The translations under genes were made by a program, and so were the position numbers. From NCBI RefSeq assembly GCF_024170005.1, contig NZ_JALJXJ010000011.1, positions 248,001-312,000 on the forward strand: DNA of 64,000 bases, in the 5' to 3' direction. A model generated the notes under the pieces. That model did no database searches and had not been told where the DNA came from. It saw nothing but the letters and a program-made list of their open reading frames with translations. Shown here one piece after another: positions 38,655-46,338 of the stretch (its first letter is position 1; every line of letters begins with the position of its first letter). The DNA comes from Azospirillum lipoferum (lineage in GTDB: Bacteria > Pseudomonadota > Alphaproteobacteria > Azospirillales > Azospirillaceae).

Positions 38655-38693
38655 CGAAAAAGTGCGCCAGCTTTCGCCCCGTCCCCCGTGAGT
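38655..38693 (+). promoter_or_regulatory. Shared flagellar upstream motif, copy C (flagellin)
   Basis: CGAAAAA, then GCGCCAGCTTTCGCC, then after ten bases CCGTGAGT. The last box and the GCGCCAGCTTTCGCC core are identical to copy A. It lies about 50 bases before the flagellin start codon, a normal distance for a promoter, and directly follows flgL. Confidence 0.62.
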
Positions 38694-38741
38694 CCCAGTG
38701 AGGGTCGCCGAAACGGCCCGGTTCGATCAGGAGACCACATC

Positions 38742-39566
38742 ATGCCCGTCATCTCGACCAACACGGCTTCCAATTCGGCCCTTCGTTACCTGAACATCAA
38801 CACGACCAACCAGTCGGACTCGGTCTCGAAGATCGCCAGCGGTTCGCGCATCACCAAGGCGTCGGACGATGCCGCCGGTCTCGCCGTCGGCACCTCGCTG
38901 AAGTCCGACGTCACGGTGCTGAACCAGGCGGCCACCAACGCCTCGCATGGGTCGTCGATCCTGCAAACCGCCGACGGCGGCATGTCCAGCATTTCCGACA
39001 TCGTTCAGCGCATGCGGTCGCTCGCCACGCAGTCACTGTCGGGCTCGGTCACCGACAACGAGCGCTCCTATCTGGATGCCGAGTTCCAGCAGTTGCAGGA
39101 CGAAATCGACGGCATCGCCTCGGGCACCCGTTTCAACGATGAATCGCTGCTCGACGGTTCTACCAACTGGTCCACCGGCGTGTCCTTCCGCGTCGGCACC
39201 ACGTCGAACGACAACATCACCGTGACCATCGCCGGCGTCACCACGACCGGGCTGGGCATCAACACGCTGGACGTCGGCACCTCGGCCACCGCCGCCGCCG
39301 CGCTGACCGCGCTCGACACCGCGGTGACCACCCTGTCGGACGCCCGCGCCGACGTCGGCGCGCTGATCTCGCGCTTCGAATTCCGCAGCGACATGATCGA
39401 CACCACCATCGAGAACACCGAAGCCGCTCAGTCCGCCATCATGGACGTCGACGTGGCCGAGGAGCAATCGAAGCTGTCGTCTGAGAAGGTCCTGACCCAG
39501 GCCGCGATCGCCGTGCTGTCCCAAGCGAACTCGATGCCGGAGAATCTTCTCTCCCTTCTCCGCTGA
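38742..39566 (+). CDS. Flagellin, short form, probably of lateral flagella
   Basis: A 274-residue flagellin. The N-terminal helix (MPVISTNTASNSALRYLN, SKIASGSRITKASDDAAGLA) and the C-terminal helix (VDVAEEQSKLSSEKVLTQAA, ANSMPENLLSLLR) are the conserved D0/D1 parts. The surface-exposed middle is very short. In Azospirillum the single polar flagellum uses a much larger flagellin, and a small one (Laf1) builds the swarming lateral flagella, so a lateral role is likely but inferred. Filament subunits are exported and may be glycosylated by nearby TPR enzymes. AGGAG lies eight bases before the ATG at 38742. Confidence 0.9.
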   Translation: MPVISTNTASNSALRYLNINTTNQSDSVSKIASGSRITKASDDAAGLAVGTSLKSDVTVLNQAATNASHGSSILQTADGGMSSISDIVQRMRSLATQSLSGSVTDNERSYLDAEFQQLQDEIDGIASGTRFNDESLLDGSTNWSTGVSFRVGTTSNDNITVTIAGVTTTGLGINTLDVGTSATAAAALTALDTAVTTLSDARADVGALISRFEFRSDMIDTTIENTEAAQSAIMDVDVAEEQSKLSSEKVLTQAAIAVLSQANSMPENLLSLLR

Positions 39567-39576
39567 CGGTTCGCAA

Positions 39577-39640
39577 GGCCGCCGGCAAGGGCGCGTTCCA
39601 CACAGCCTCACACACTCGTGGGGCGCGTCCCCCGGCGGCC
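39577..39640 (+). terminator. Long-range GC-rich stem after flagellin, possible terminator or leader structure
   Basis: GGCCGCCGG (39577-39585) is perfectly complementary to CCGGCGGCC (39632-39640), with CGCGTTCC/GGGGCGCG-like inner pairing. There is no T-run directly after it. It begins 11 bases after the flagellin stop and ends 85 bases before fliD, so it may stabilise the abundant flagellin mRNA or reduce readthrough. Confidence 0.4.
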
Positions 39641-39724
39641 GCTTCCGCTTTCCACCATTGCCACAAAACCCGCCGCCGCGCCATCCGCCGCCCCGCCCGC
39701 GGCCGGAACCGGGAGAGCCTTGCC

Positions 39725-41410
39725 ATGACCACCGTCAGCTCCACCTCCACCAGCACGGCCGCGAGCACCGGCTATTCGGCACTGTCCTCCAGCAGTTCGG
39801 GAACCGGTATCGACTATTCCGCGCTGATCGAGGCGAAGGTCAACGCAAGGCTCAGCAAGGCCGACCGCATCGACACCAAGATCACTGCGAACGAAGCGAA
39901 GATCACCGCCTACACCGACCTTCAGGACAAGCTGCAGGCGGTCAACGACGCCCTCGACGGTCTGCGCAACCGCAGCACCTCGACCGGCGCGTCGTCCAAC
40001 CTGTTCGGCCAGCGGACCGCCTATGTTGGTGACGACGACGTGTTCAGCGCCACGGTTGACGACGATACGGAGGTCGGCACCTATTCCGTCGTGGTTCAGC
40101 AGCTCGCGACGAAACACAAGATCGCGGCCGACAGCGCCAGCAGCAAGACCGACGCGCTGGGCTATTCCGGCAGCTTCACGCTCCAGGCTGCCGACGGCAG
40201 CGCCGTCACCATCTCGATGGAGAGCGACGACAGCCTGACCGACCTGCGCGACGCGATCAACGCCAACAAATCGACCAGCGGCGTCACCGCCAGCATCGTG
40301 CAGGTCAGCGACAGCAGCTATCAGCTGATCCTGACCTCCAACAACACCGGCGAGGCCATTTCGCTGACCGACGGCGGCGACGGCGTCCTCTCCTCGCTCG
40401 GGCTCACCGACAGCGACGGCGCCATCAAGAACGAGATGGTCGCGGTGCAGGACGCGATCGTCGAGGTGGACGGCGTCACAATCACCCGCAGTTCCAACAC
40501 CATCGACGACGCCATCGAAGGCGTGACGCTGAACCTCTACAGCGCCAGCCCGGACACGGCGATCTCGATGGAGGTGTCGACCGACCTGTCCGCGATCAAA
40601 TCGGCGATCTCCAGCTTCGTCGATGCCTACAACGAATACCGCGACTTCGTGGTGACGCAGCAGTCGACGACCAGCGACGGAACCGCCTCCAGCGATGCGA
40701 CGCTGTTTTCCGACAGCCTGCTGCGGCAGATCGTGCGGTCGGTGAACAGCGCGCTCAACACCTCGATCACCACCGACGACGGCACCGTGCTGTCGATGGC
40801 CTCGCTGGGCATCACCTTCAACAGTTCCAACGAACTGGAACTGGACGAGGACACGCTGAACAGCATTCTCAGCACCGACATCGACTCGGTCAAGCAGCTG
40901 CTTGGCCTCAACATGACCTCGTCGTCCAGCCAGATGTCGCTGCTGCGCTACACCAGCAGCGCCTCGGCGCTGTCCTTCAGCCTGGACATCGTGCGCGGCG
41001 ATGACGGGACCCTGACCTCGGCCTCCGTCAATGGTGACAGCAGCCTGTTCACCGTCAGCGGCAACCGCATCATCGGTGCCAGCGGCACGGCCTATGAAGG
41101 CATCGTGCTGGTCTATTCCGGCAACAGCGGCAGCGTCGACATCGATTTCTCGCAGGGGCTGGCCGACAAGCTGTTCGGCGTCATCGACGATGCGTCCGCC
41201 ACCTACGACAGCGACCTCGCCACCGCGATCGACGACCTGGAAACCCGGGATACCGATCTGGAAAGCAAGTCCAACGACATCAAAACCAAGGCAGAGACCT
41301 ACCGCACCACCCTGACCGCCTATTACGCCAAGCTGGAGGCGGCGGCGGAGCAGGCGGCCCTGCTGCTGAAGCAGCTGACCTACAGCGACAGCAGCAGCAG
41401 TGACAGCTGA
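39725..41410 (+). CDS. fliD: Flagellar filament cap protein FliD (HAP2)
   Basis: A 561-residue cap protein. The N-terminal region (TGIDYSALIEAKVNARLSKA, then ITANEAKITAYTDLQDKL) and the FliD core (VVVQQLATKHKIAAD) match family blocks. A long variable Ser/Thr/Asp-rich centre and the C-terminal coiled coil (DLETRDTDLESKSNDIKTKA) follow. It sits at the filament tip and assists flagellin folding and insertion. The N-terminal 20 residues are almost all Ser and Thr, like FlgD here. It is 39 bases upstream of fliS, its usual chaperone-gene neighbour. Confidence 0.9.
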   Translation: MTTVSSTSTSTAASTGYSALSSSSSGTGIDYSALIEAKVNARLSKADRIDTKITANEAKITAYTDLQDKLQAVNDALDGLRNRSTSTGASSNLFGQRTAYVGDDDVFSATVDDDTEVGTYSVVVQQLATKHKIAADSASSKTDALGYSGSFTLQAADGSAVTISMESDDSLTDLRDAINANKSTSGVTASIVQVSDSSYQLILTSNNTGEAISLTDGGDGVLSSLGLTDSDGAIKNEMVAVQDAIVEVDGVTITRSSNTIDDAIEGVTLNLYSASPDTAISMEVSTDLSAIKSAISSFVDAYNEYRDFVVTQQSTTSDGTASSDATLFSDSLLRQIVRSVNSALNTSITTDDGTVLSMASLGITFNSSNELELDEDTLNSILSTDIDSVKQLLGLNMTSSSSQMSLLRYTSSASALSFSLDIVRGDDGTLTSASVNGDSSLFTVSGNRIIGASGTAYEGIVLVYSGNSGSVDIDFSQGLADKLFGVIDDASATYDSDLATAIDDLETRDTDLESKSNDIKTKAETYRTTLTAYYAKLEAAAEQAALLLKQLTYSDSSSSDS

Positions 41411-41449
41411 CCTCGGTCACGGTCCATCCAATGATGAGGATACGGCGCC

Positions 41450-41941
41450 ATGCGCAATTCCGCCTATTCGAAAGCCCTGAACGCCTACGCCGTCGCCAAC
41501 AGCGCGGTGCCGCCGCTGGTGGCGGTGGTGCGGCTGTACGAGCGGGCGATGACCCATCTGTATGCGGCCCGCGATGCCGCCGCCGAACACCGGTTCGAAG
41601 CGCACCACAACGCCGTCCGAAATGCGATCATGGTGTTCGCAGGCCTTGATTCCATTCTGGTTTTCGACAAAAATGAAGATGTCGCGCTGACGCTACGCCG
41701 GTTCTACCACCGGCTGATCGCGCAGGCCGGTGCCGCCGCCAGCCGGAAGGATCCGGTGGCGGCCTGTGATTCGCTCATCCGCCAGACCTCCTTCATGCTG
41801 AAGAGCTGGCAGGCCATCGCCGCAGAACGCGGCGGGCCATCCACTGTCGTCGGTGCCACGGCCAAAGGGCCGCATGCATCCGTCGTCGGGAGAACGATGG
41901 ATCATGCACATGGCGGACTCTCGGGCGGACTCTCGGCTTGA
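41450..41941 (+). CDS. fliS: Flagellin export chaperone FliS
   Basis: A 163-residue FliS. The N-terminal NAYAVANSAVPPLVAVVRLY and the central helix pair ending in AGLDSILVFDKNEDVA align with the four-helix FliS family (usual length about 130). The extra C-terminal tail of about 35 residues is Gly/His-rich and coincides with the start of the overlapping ECF sigma gene. FliS keeps flagellin unfolded until export. A GATGAGGAT segment precedes the ATG. The overlap with the next gene in another frame suggests coupled expression. Confidence 0.86.
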   Translation: MRNSAYSKALNAYAVANSAVPPLVAVVRLYERAMTHLYAARDAAAEHRFEAHHNAVRNAIMVFAGLDSILVFDKNEDVALTLRRFYHRLIAQAGAAASRKDPVAACDSLIRQTSFMLKSWQAIAAERGGPSTVVGATAKGPHASVVGRTMDHAHGGLSGGLSA

Positions 41942-42596
41942 CCTTCCGCGGGAGGATTCCGGTGTCGGGCTCTCCATGTCCGGGGACCTGAGCCGGGGTC
42001 GTGCCTCCGGCGTCATCACCCCTGCGGACGAGGACAGCGACGAAGCGCTGATGGCGCAAATCCGCTCCGGCAGCCAGACGGCCTACCGGCGGCTGGTGCA
42101 TCGTCACCTGAAACGCACCTATGCGCTGGCCCGCCGCCTGACTGGCAACGAGGCGGAGGCCGAGGATGTCGTTCAGGACGCCTTCCTTCAGGTCTGGCAG
42201 CGCCGCACCCAATGGAGCGACGACGGCGGCGCACGCTTCACGACATGGCTCTACCGCGTGGTGGTGAACCGCTGCATCGACCACAAGCGCCGGCCGGTCG
42301 GCCAGGATCTGGAAGCGGTGGCGGAGCCGTCGGACAGTGCGCCCGACGCGGTCAGCACCATCCACCGCCGGCAGGTCGCCGCCCGTCTGCTCGACGCCCA
42401 GAACAAGCTGACGCCGCAGCAGCGCGCCGCCGTGACGCTGTTTTATTACGAGAATTTAAGCAATGCCGACATCGCCGGCGTTATGCAAATCAGCATAGGT
42501 GCTGTAGAGTCGCTGTTGAAACGCGCGCGCCAGCAGCTCCGGCTTCTGCTGCGCGCCAGCGCACAGGCGGCCAGGGATTCCTTCGATGACGGATGA
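41904..42596 (+). CDS. ECF RNA polymerase sigma factor overlapping fliS
   Basis: A 230-residue ECF sigma factor. After a disordered, acidic 45-residue N-terminus comes region 2 (DEALMAQIRSGSQTAYRRLV, VVQDAFLQVWQ, FTTWLYRVVVNRCIDHKR). Region 4 follows (LTPQQRAAVTLFYYENLSNADI, then SIGAVESLLKRARQQL). The start at 41904 lies 38 bases inside the fliS 3' end, with GGAG upstream; an ATG two codons later is also possible. The next gene overlaps by 11 bases and encodes a small acidic protein that may be its anti-sigma factor. This arrangement would tie late flagellar gene expression to production of a sigma factor. Confidence 0.86.
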   Translation: MHMADSRADSRLDLPREDSGVGLSMSGDLSRGRASGVITPADEDSDEALMAQIRSGSQTAYRRLVHRHLKRTYALARRLTGNEAEAEDVVQDAFLQVWQRRTQWSDDGGARFTTWLYRVVVNRCIDHKRRPVGQDLEAVAEPSDSAPDAVSTIHRRQVAARLLDAQNKLTPQQRAAVTLFYYENLSNADIAGVMQISIGAVESLLKRARQQLRLLLRASAQAARDSFDDG

Positions 42597-42864
42597 GGAG
42601 TTTCGCGATCGGCTCGATCGCTACGGAGGCGACCTCGCCCTCTGGCCAACCGATGCGGCCAGGGATGCGCGGCGCCTCCTTCTGCGCTCGGTCAAGGCGC
42701 AGGCGATGCTGGACGAGATGGTGACGATGGAACTGGCGCTCTGCCAGCCGGAAGACCGCCCACCGCCCGACCTCGCCGAGCGCATCTTTGCCGCGGCCTT
42801 CCGCCTGCCGCCGTCCGATCGCAGCTTCGACGAGGATGGCGATCAACCGCCCCGGCTGATGTAA
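42586..42864 (+). CDS. Small protein downstream of ECF sigma, possible anti-sigma factor
   Basis: A 92-residue acidic protein beginning MTDEEFRDRLDRYGGDLALWP. The RYGxDLxxWP pattern recurs, as I recall, in small proteins encoded beside ECF sigma genes in alphaproteobacteria. No membrane segment or zinc-binding HxxxCxxC motif is present, so if it is an anti-sigma factor it is a soluble, non-zinc type. It overlaps the sigma gene by 11 bases, which implies coupled translation and a fixed ratio. The function is inferred from position. Confidence 0.6.
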   Translation: MTDEEFRDRLDRYGGDLALWPTDAARDARRLLLRSVKAQAMLDEMVTMELALCQPEDRPPPDLAERIFAAAFRLPPSDRSFDEDGDQPPRLM

Positions 42865-42894
42865 CGGCGGCTGATGTAGCGGTTTCCCACCGCG

Positions 42895-45210
42895 TCAGCG
42901 TCCCGCCACCCGCCGCAGTTCCACGGCGATACGCTCCAGCGCCTGCTCCAGGCCCTGGCCGGCGAGCGGCTGAAACAGGCGCATCGACGGGTACCAGGGC
43001 CGGCCGGCGGTGCCGAGCTGCGTCCAGTCACGGTGGCCGAAGCGCCAGACCGGCACGCCCAGCGCGCCGGCCAGTTCCGCCACCGAATTCGCCGGAGCGA
43101 TGACGAGGTCGAGGGCGGAGACCAGCGCCGCGGTTTCCTCGAAATCGTCGCGCAGATCCAGCCCGGTCCAGCCATAGATGGGCTGTCCGAACTGCCGTTC
43201 CGCCGCCAGGATTTCGCGCTGGCACTCGTCATATTGCAGGTTCACGAAAGTGACGCCGCGTACGGCGAAGACCGGTCCCCAAGCGTCCAGCGGCAGATAG
43301 GCGCTGCGGCGGTCGGCGGTCATCAACTGGCTGCGCCAGCTGATGCCGACGCGCAGGTCGTCGCCCGCACTGTCCAGCCGTTCGCGCCAGTCGGCGATGC
43401 GGCTGCCATCGGCAAACAGCCAGCAGGAGCGCGTCGGAAAGGCCGACAGCCGTTCCCGCAACAGACGCGGCACCGACCCGGCCGGAATGTGAAAGTCGCA
43501 ATCGACCGTCTCGGCGTCCATCAGCCCGCAGGACGGCTGCTCGGCACGCACGGTCGCCTTGGGGAAGGAGCGGGCGAACAGCGGCACCAGCCGGCGCTCG
43601 CATTCGATCACTACCTGCCCGGCCATCTTGATCAGGTCGGGATAGCAGGAGGCGAACAGGAACTCGTCCCCCACCCCCTGCTCGCGCCAGACGAAAAGGC
43701 GCTTGCCGTTCAGCGGCTCCCCTTTCCATTCGGGAATGGTGAAACGCCGCTCCGGACGGACCCGACCGGCCTTGAAACGGAAGGCGTAGTCGGCCCAGCC
43801 GGCGCTCAGCGCACCGCGTTCCAGCGACAGCAGGCCACGGTTGAAGCGGGCCAGCGCATGGCTGGGGGCGGCGGTGACGGCACGCTCGAACCAGCGGCCG
43901 GCATTGGTGCGGCCCTGGCGCTGTTCCGCCAGTCCCAGGGTGCAGAGCGGGTCGGCCAGCGCCGGTGCCAGCGCCAGCGCCTTGCGGCAGGCGACATCGG
44001 CCTCCACGGGGTTCTGGGCGCCGTTCAGCGCATAGGCCAGCACGGCGTGCAACGGCGCATGACCGGGCATCAGCCGGATGGCGCGGCGCACCTGGACCAC
44101 CGCCGGCGCGAACGCCTCACGGTCGGACAGGTCGCCACCGAGATTGCCCAGTGCATCGGCGAAGGCGGGATGCAACGCCAGCGCGCGCTTCCAGCAGGCT
44201 TCCGCCTCCACCCGCCGCGCCTGAGCCTTGCAGGCATTGCCGAGATTGTTCCAGGCTTCCGCCTGACCAGGGTCGCGGGCGATGGCTCGGCGCTGCCACC
44301 GCTCCGCACGGCCATAGTCCCCGAGCGCGGATTCCGCCAACCCGAGATTGACGAGCGCCGGCACATGGCAGGGATCGAGCGCCAGCGCGGTTCGGAACCG
44401 CTCGCGCGCCTCCGCATGACGGCCAAGTGCATGCAGCAGCAGCCCCAGATTGTTGCGGGTTTCGGCATGGCCGGGCTGGCGGTGCAAGGCCTCGACATAG
44501 GCGGTTTCCGCCTCGGCCGGCCGGCCCAGCCCCTGGAGCGTGGCGCCGAGGTTGGCCCAGACCGATCCGTTATCGGCACCCAGCCCGATGGCTTCGCGAT
44601 AAACGGCGGCAGCCTCGGCCGCCGCACCCCAGCGGCGCAGTGCATTCGCCAGCGCGATGCGGGTCGCAGCATCCCGTGGCCGCAGCCTTGCCGCCAGACG
44701 GTAGCAGCCGATCGCCGCAGCGGCCTGCCGCAGATCCTCCAACGCGTGCCCCATGCCGAGCCGCGGTTCGGCAGCCCCTGGCACCAGACGCGCCGCGGCG
44801 CGGTAACAGCGCAGCGCCACCACCGGCCGCGTCTGCCGTCCGGCGATGGAACCCAGCAGGCACAGCACGTCGGCATCGTCGGGATTGATCGCAAGAGCGC
44901 GGCGGGCGCTGGCAAGCGCCGCGGTTACCCGTCCCTCCTCCATCAAGGCCTGCCCCAGCGCCAGATGATAGGAGCCGACCAGCGCATTGGAACGCGCCGC
45001 CGTGTCGAACAGCCGGGTGGCGTCGGTCCGCCGCCCGCTTTGGAAGGCGATATGGCCCAACAGGTGGGCGGCATCGCCATGCGTCGGGTCGATCCGCAGG
45101 ATCTCGCGATAGAACCGCTCCGCCCGCTCGGTCTGTCCGGCATTGTGATGCTGGACCGCAAGACGCAGCAATCCGTCGGTACGCCGTGTCGCGTTCCCGT
45201 CCATGGTCAT
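42895..45210 (-). CDS. TPR-repeat protein with glycosyltransferase-like C-terminus (FlmG-like candidate)
   Basis: A 771-residue protein. About twelve tetratricopeptide repeats fill residues 15-470 (repeated patterns such as AWNNLGNACKAQAR and LVNLGLAESALGDYGRAERW). The last 270 residues form an alpha/beta domain with GKRLFVWREQGVGDEFLFAS, LRVGISWRSQ and the SALDLVIAPANSVAELAGAL block, typical of GT-B-like sugar transferases fused to TPRs. Caulobacter FlmG has the same plan and glycosylates flagellin, so a flagellin-modifying role is plausible next to this filament cluster. The ATG at 45210 has GGGA six bases upstream. It is convergent with the ECF operon. Confidence 0.78.
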   Translation of the reverse strand: MTMDGNATRRTDGLLRLAVQHHNAGQTERAERFYREILRIDPTHGDAAHLLGHIAFQSGRRTDATRLFDTAARSNALVGSYHLALGQALMEEGRVTAALASARRALAINPDDADVLCLLGSIAGRQTRPVVALRCYRAAARLVPGAAEPRLGMGHALEDLRQAAAAIGCYRLAARLRPRDAATRIALANALRRWGAAAEAAAVYREAIGLGADNGSVWANLGATLQGLGRPAEAETAYVEALHRQPGHAETRNNLGLLLHALGRHAEARERFRTALALDPCHVPALVNLGLAESALGDYGRAERWQRRAIARDPGQAEAWNNLGNACKAQARRVEAEACWKRALALHPAFADALGNLGGDLSDREAFAPAVVQVRRAIRLMPGHAPLHAVLAYALNGAQNPVEADVACRKALALAPALADPLCTLGLAEQRQGRTNAGRWFERAVTAAPSHALARFNRGLLSLERGALSAGWADYAFRFKAGRVRPERRFTIPEWKGEPLNGKRLFVWREQGVGDEFLFASCYPDLIKMAGQVVIECERRLVPLFARSFPKATVRAEQPSCGLMDAETVDCDFHIPAGSVPRLLRERLSAFPTRSCWLFADGSRIADWRERLDSAGDDLRVGISWRSQLMTADRRSAYLPLDAWGPVFAVRGVTFVNLQYDECQREILAAERQFGQPIYGWTGLDLRDDFEETAALVSALDLVIAPANSVAELAGALGVPVWRFGHRDWTQLGTAGRPWYPSMRLFQPLAGQGLEQALERIAVELRRVAGR

Positions 45211-45415
45211 CGCCGTCCCGTCAAATGAACTGGTCAGCGGCATCCGGGGGCATCCGGGGCCGCGTCTGTTCCTTGTTACGACGGCGTCACGGAACTCCTG
45301 CGCGGGCCTGCAACTTTTCCGCTGCCACTCCGGCTTTCGATTTCGTAGCGTATGCTGCGGCGAACTTTTAGCGTGAAGCCCTCATGATGCCATCCGCCGC
45401 AAGGAGAGCACCGCC

Positions 45416-46336
45416 TTGACCACAACCGCCCTGTCCATGCTGTCGCCCGCGGAAACGGCCGAACTGCTGCCCTTCGCACCACTGTGCGACGCCGTCGCCA
45501 ATGCCGCCCGTGATTACGCAGCCGGGCGCATCCACAGCCCGGAACGGCAGGTCCTGCCGCTGGCGCAGAACGGTGTTCTGCTGTCCATGCCGGCTACGGC
45601 CACGGATATCGGCATCCACAAGCTGGTCAATGTCTGTCCGGCCAACGGGGTGCTGGGGCTGCCGACCATCCATGGTGTGGTCACCGCCTATGACGGCGCC
45701 ACCGGCGCGCCGCTGGTGATCCTGGACGGGCCGACCGTCACCGGCCGCCGCACCGCGGCGGTGTCGATGCTGGCGATCCGGACGCTCGCCCGCCGCCCGC
45801 CGCAGCGGGTTGCCCTGATCGGCACCGGCAAACAGGCCGCCTATCATGTCGAGGCGCTGGCGTCGCTCCATCCCGGCATCCGGGTCGACATGCATGGCCG
45901 GTCCGACGGGGCCGCACAGTCCTTCTGTAGCACGTCCAACGTTGCCGGCATCGACCTGCGCCCGACGTCCGGGGCAGTCGATCCGGCGGTGGATGTGGTG
46001 ATCACGCTGACCACCAGCCTCGTGCCCGTCTATGACGAAGCACCGCAGCCGGACCGTCTGCTGATCGGCGTCGGCGCCTTCAAGCCGGAGATGGCGGAAT
46101 ATGGCGCAACCTCCATCCATGGCAGCGACGTCTTCATCGACGATCCGGCCGGTGCGCGGCATGAGGCCGGCGACCTGATCCAGGCCGGCTTCGACTGGGC
46201 GACCGCGCGGTCGCTGGCCGACGCACTTGACGGCACCGACATGACGGACCGGCCCCGCCTGTTCAAGAGCGTCGGCTGTGCGGCCTGGGACCTCGCCGCC
46301 GCCCGCTGTGCGCTGGGTCGCCGCGTGAACCGCTGA
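45416..46336 (+). CDS. Ornithine cyclodeaminase / delta-1-pyrroline-2-carboxylate reductase family protein
   Basis: A 306-residue member of the ornithine cyclodeaminase/mu-crystallin family. The Rossmann motif VALIGTGKQAAYHVEAL is near residue 138, and the TGRRTAAVSMLAI segment and the LIGVGAFKPEMAEY block near residue 217 agree with pyrroline-2-carboxylate reductases. These reduce the cyclic imine made from trans-3-hydroxyproline or D-proline to L-proline with NAD(P)H. The start is TTG at 45416, chosen for the AAGGAG nine bases upstream. It is divergent from the TPR-glycosyltransferase gene and convergent with the second TPR gene, with only two bases between stops. Confidence 0.8.
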   Translation: MTTTALSMLSPAETAELLPFAPLCDAVANAARDYAAGRIHSPERQVLPLAQNGVLLSMPATATDIGIHKLVNVCPANGVLGLPTIHGVVTAYDGATGAPLVILDGPTVTGRRTAAVSMLAIRTLARRPPQRVALIGTGKQAAYHVEALASLHPGIRVDMHGRSDGAAQSFCSTSNVAGIDLRPTSGAVDPAVDVVITLTTSLVPVYDEAPQPDRLLIGVGAFKPEMAEYGATSIHGSDVFIDDPAGARHEAGDLIQAGFDWATARSLADALDGTDMTDRPRLFKSVGCAAWDLAAARCALGRRVNR

Positions 46337-46338
46337 CA

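Noticed and set aside
43033-45228. Long plus-strand frame opposite the TPR-glycosyltransferase gene
   Set aside because: The minus-strand frame has regular TPR periodicity and a proper ribosome site; the opposite frame has neither.
45239-45258. Tandem GCATCCGGGG repeat upstream of the TPR-glycosyltransferase gene
   Set aside because: Only two units, within GC-rich non-coding sequence; too little to call a repeat element or regulator site.
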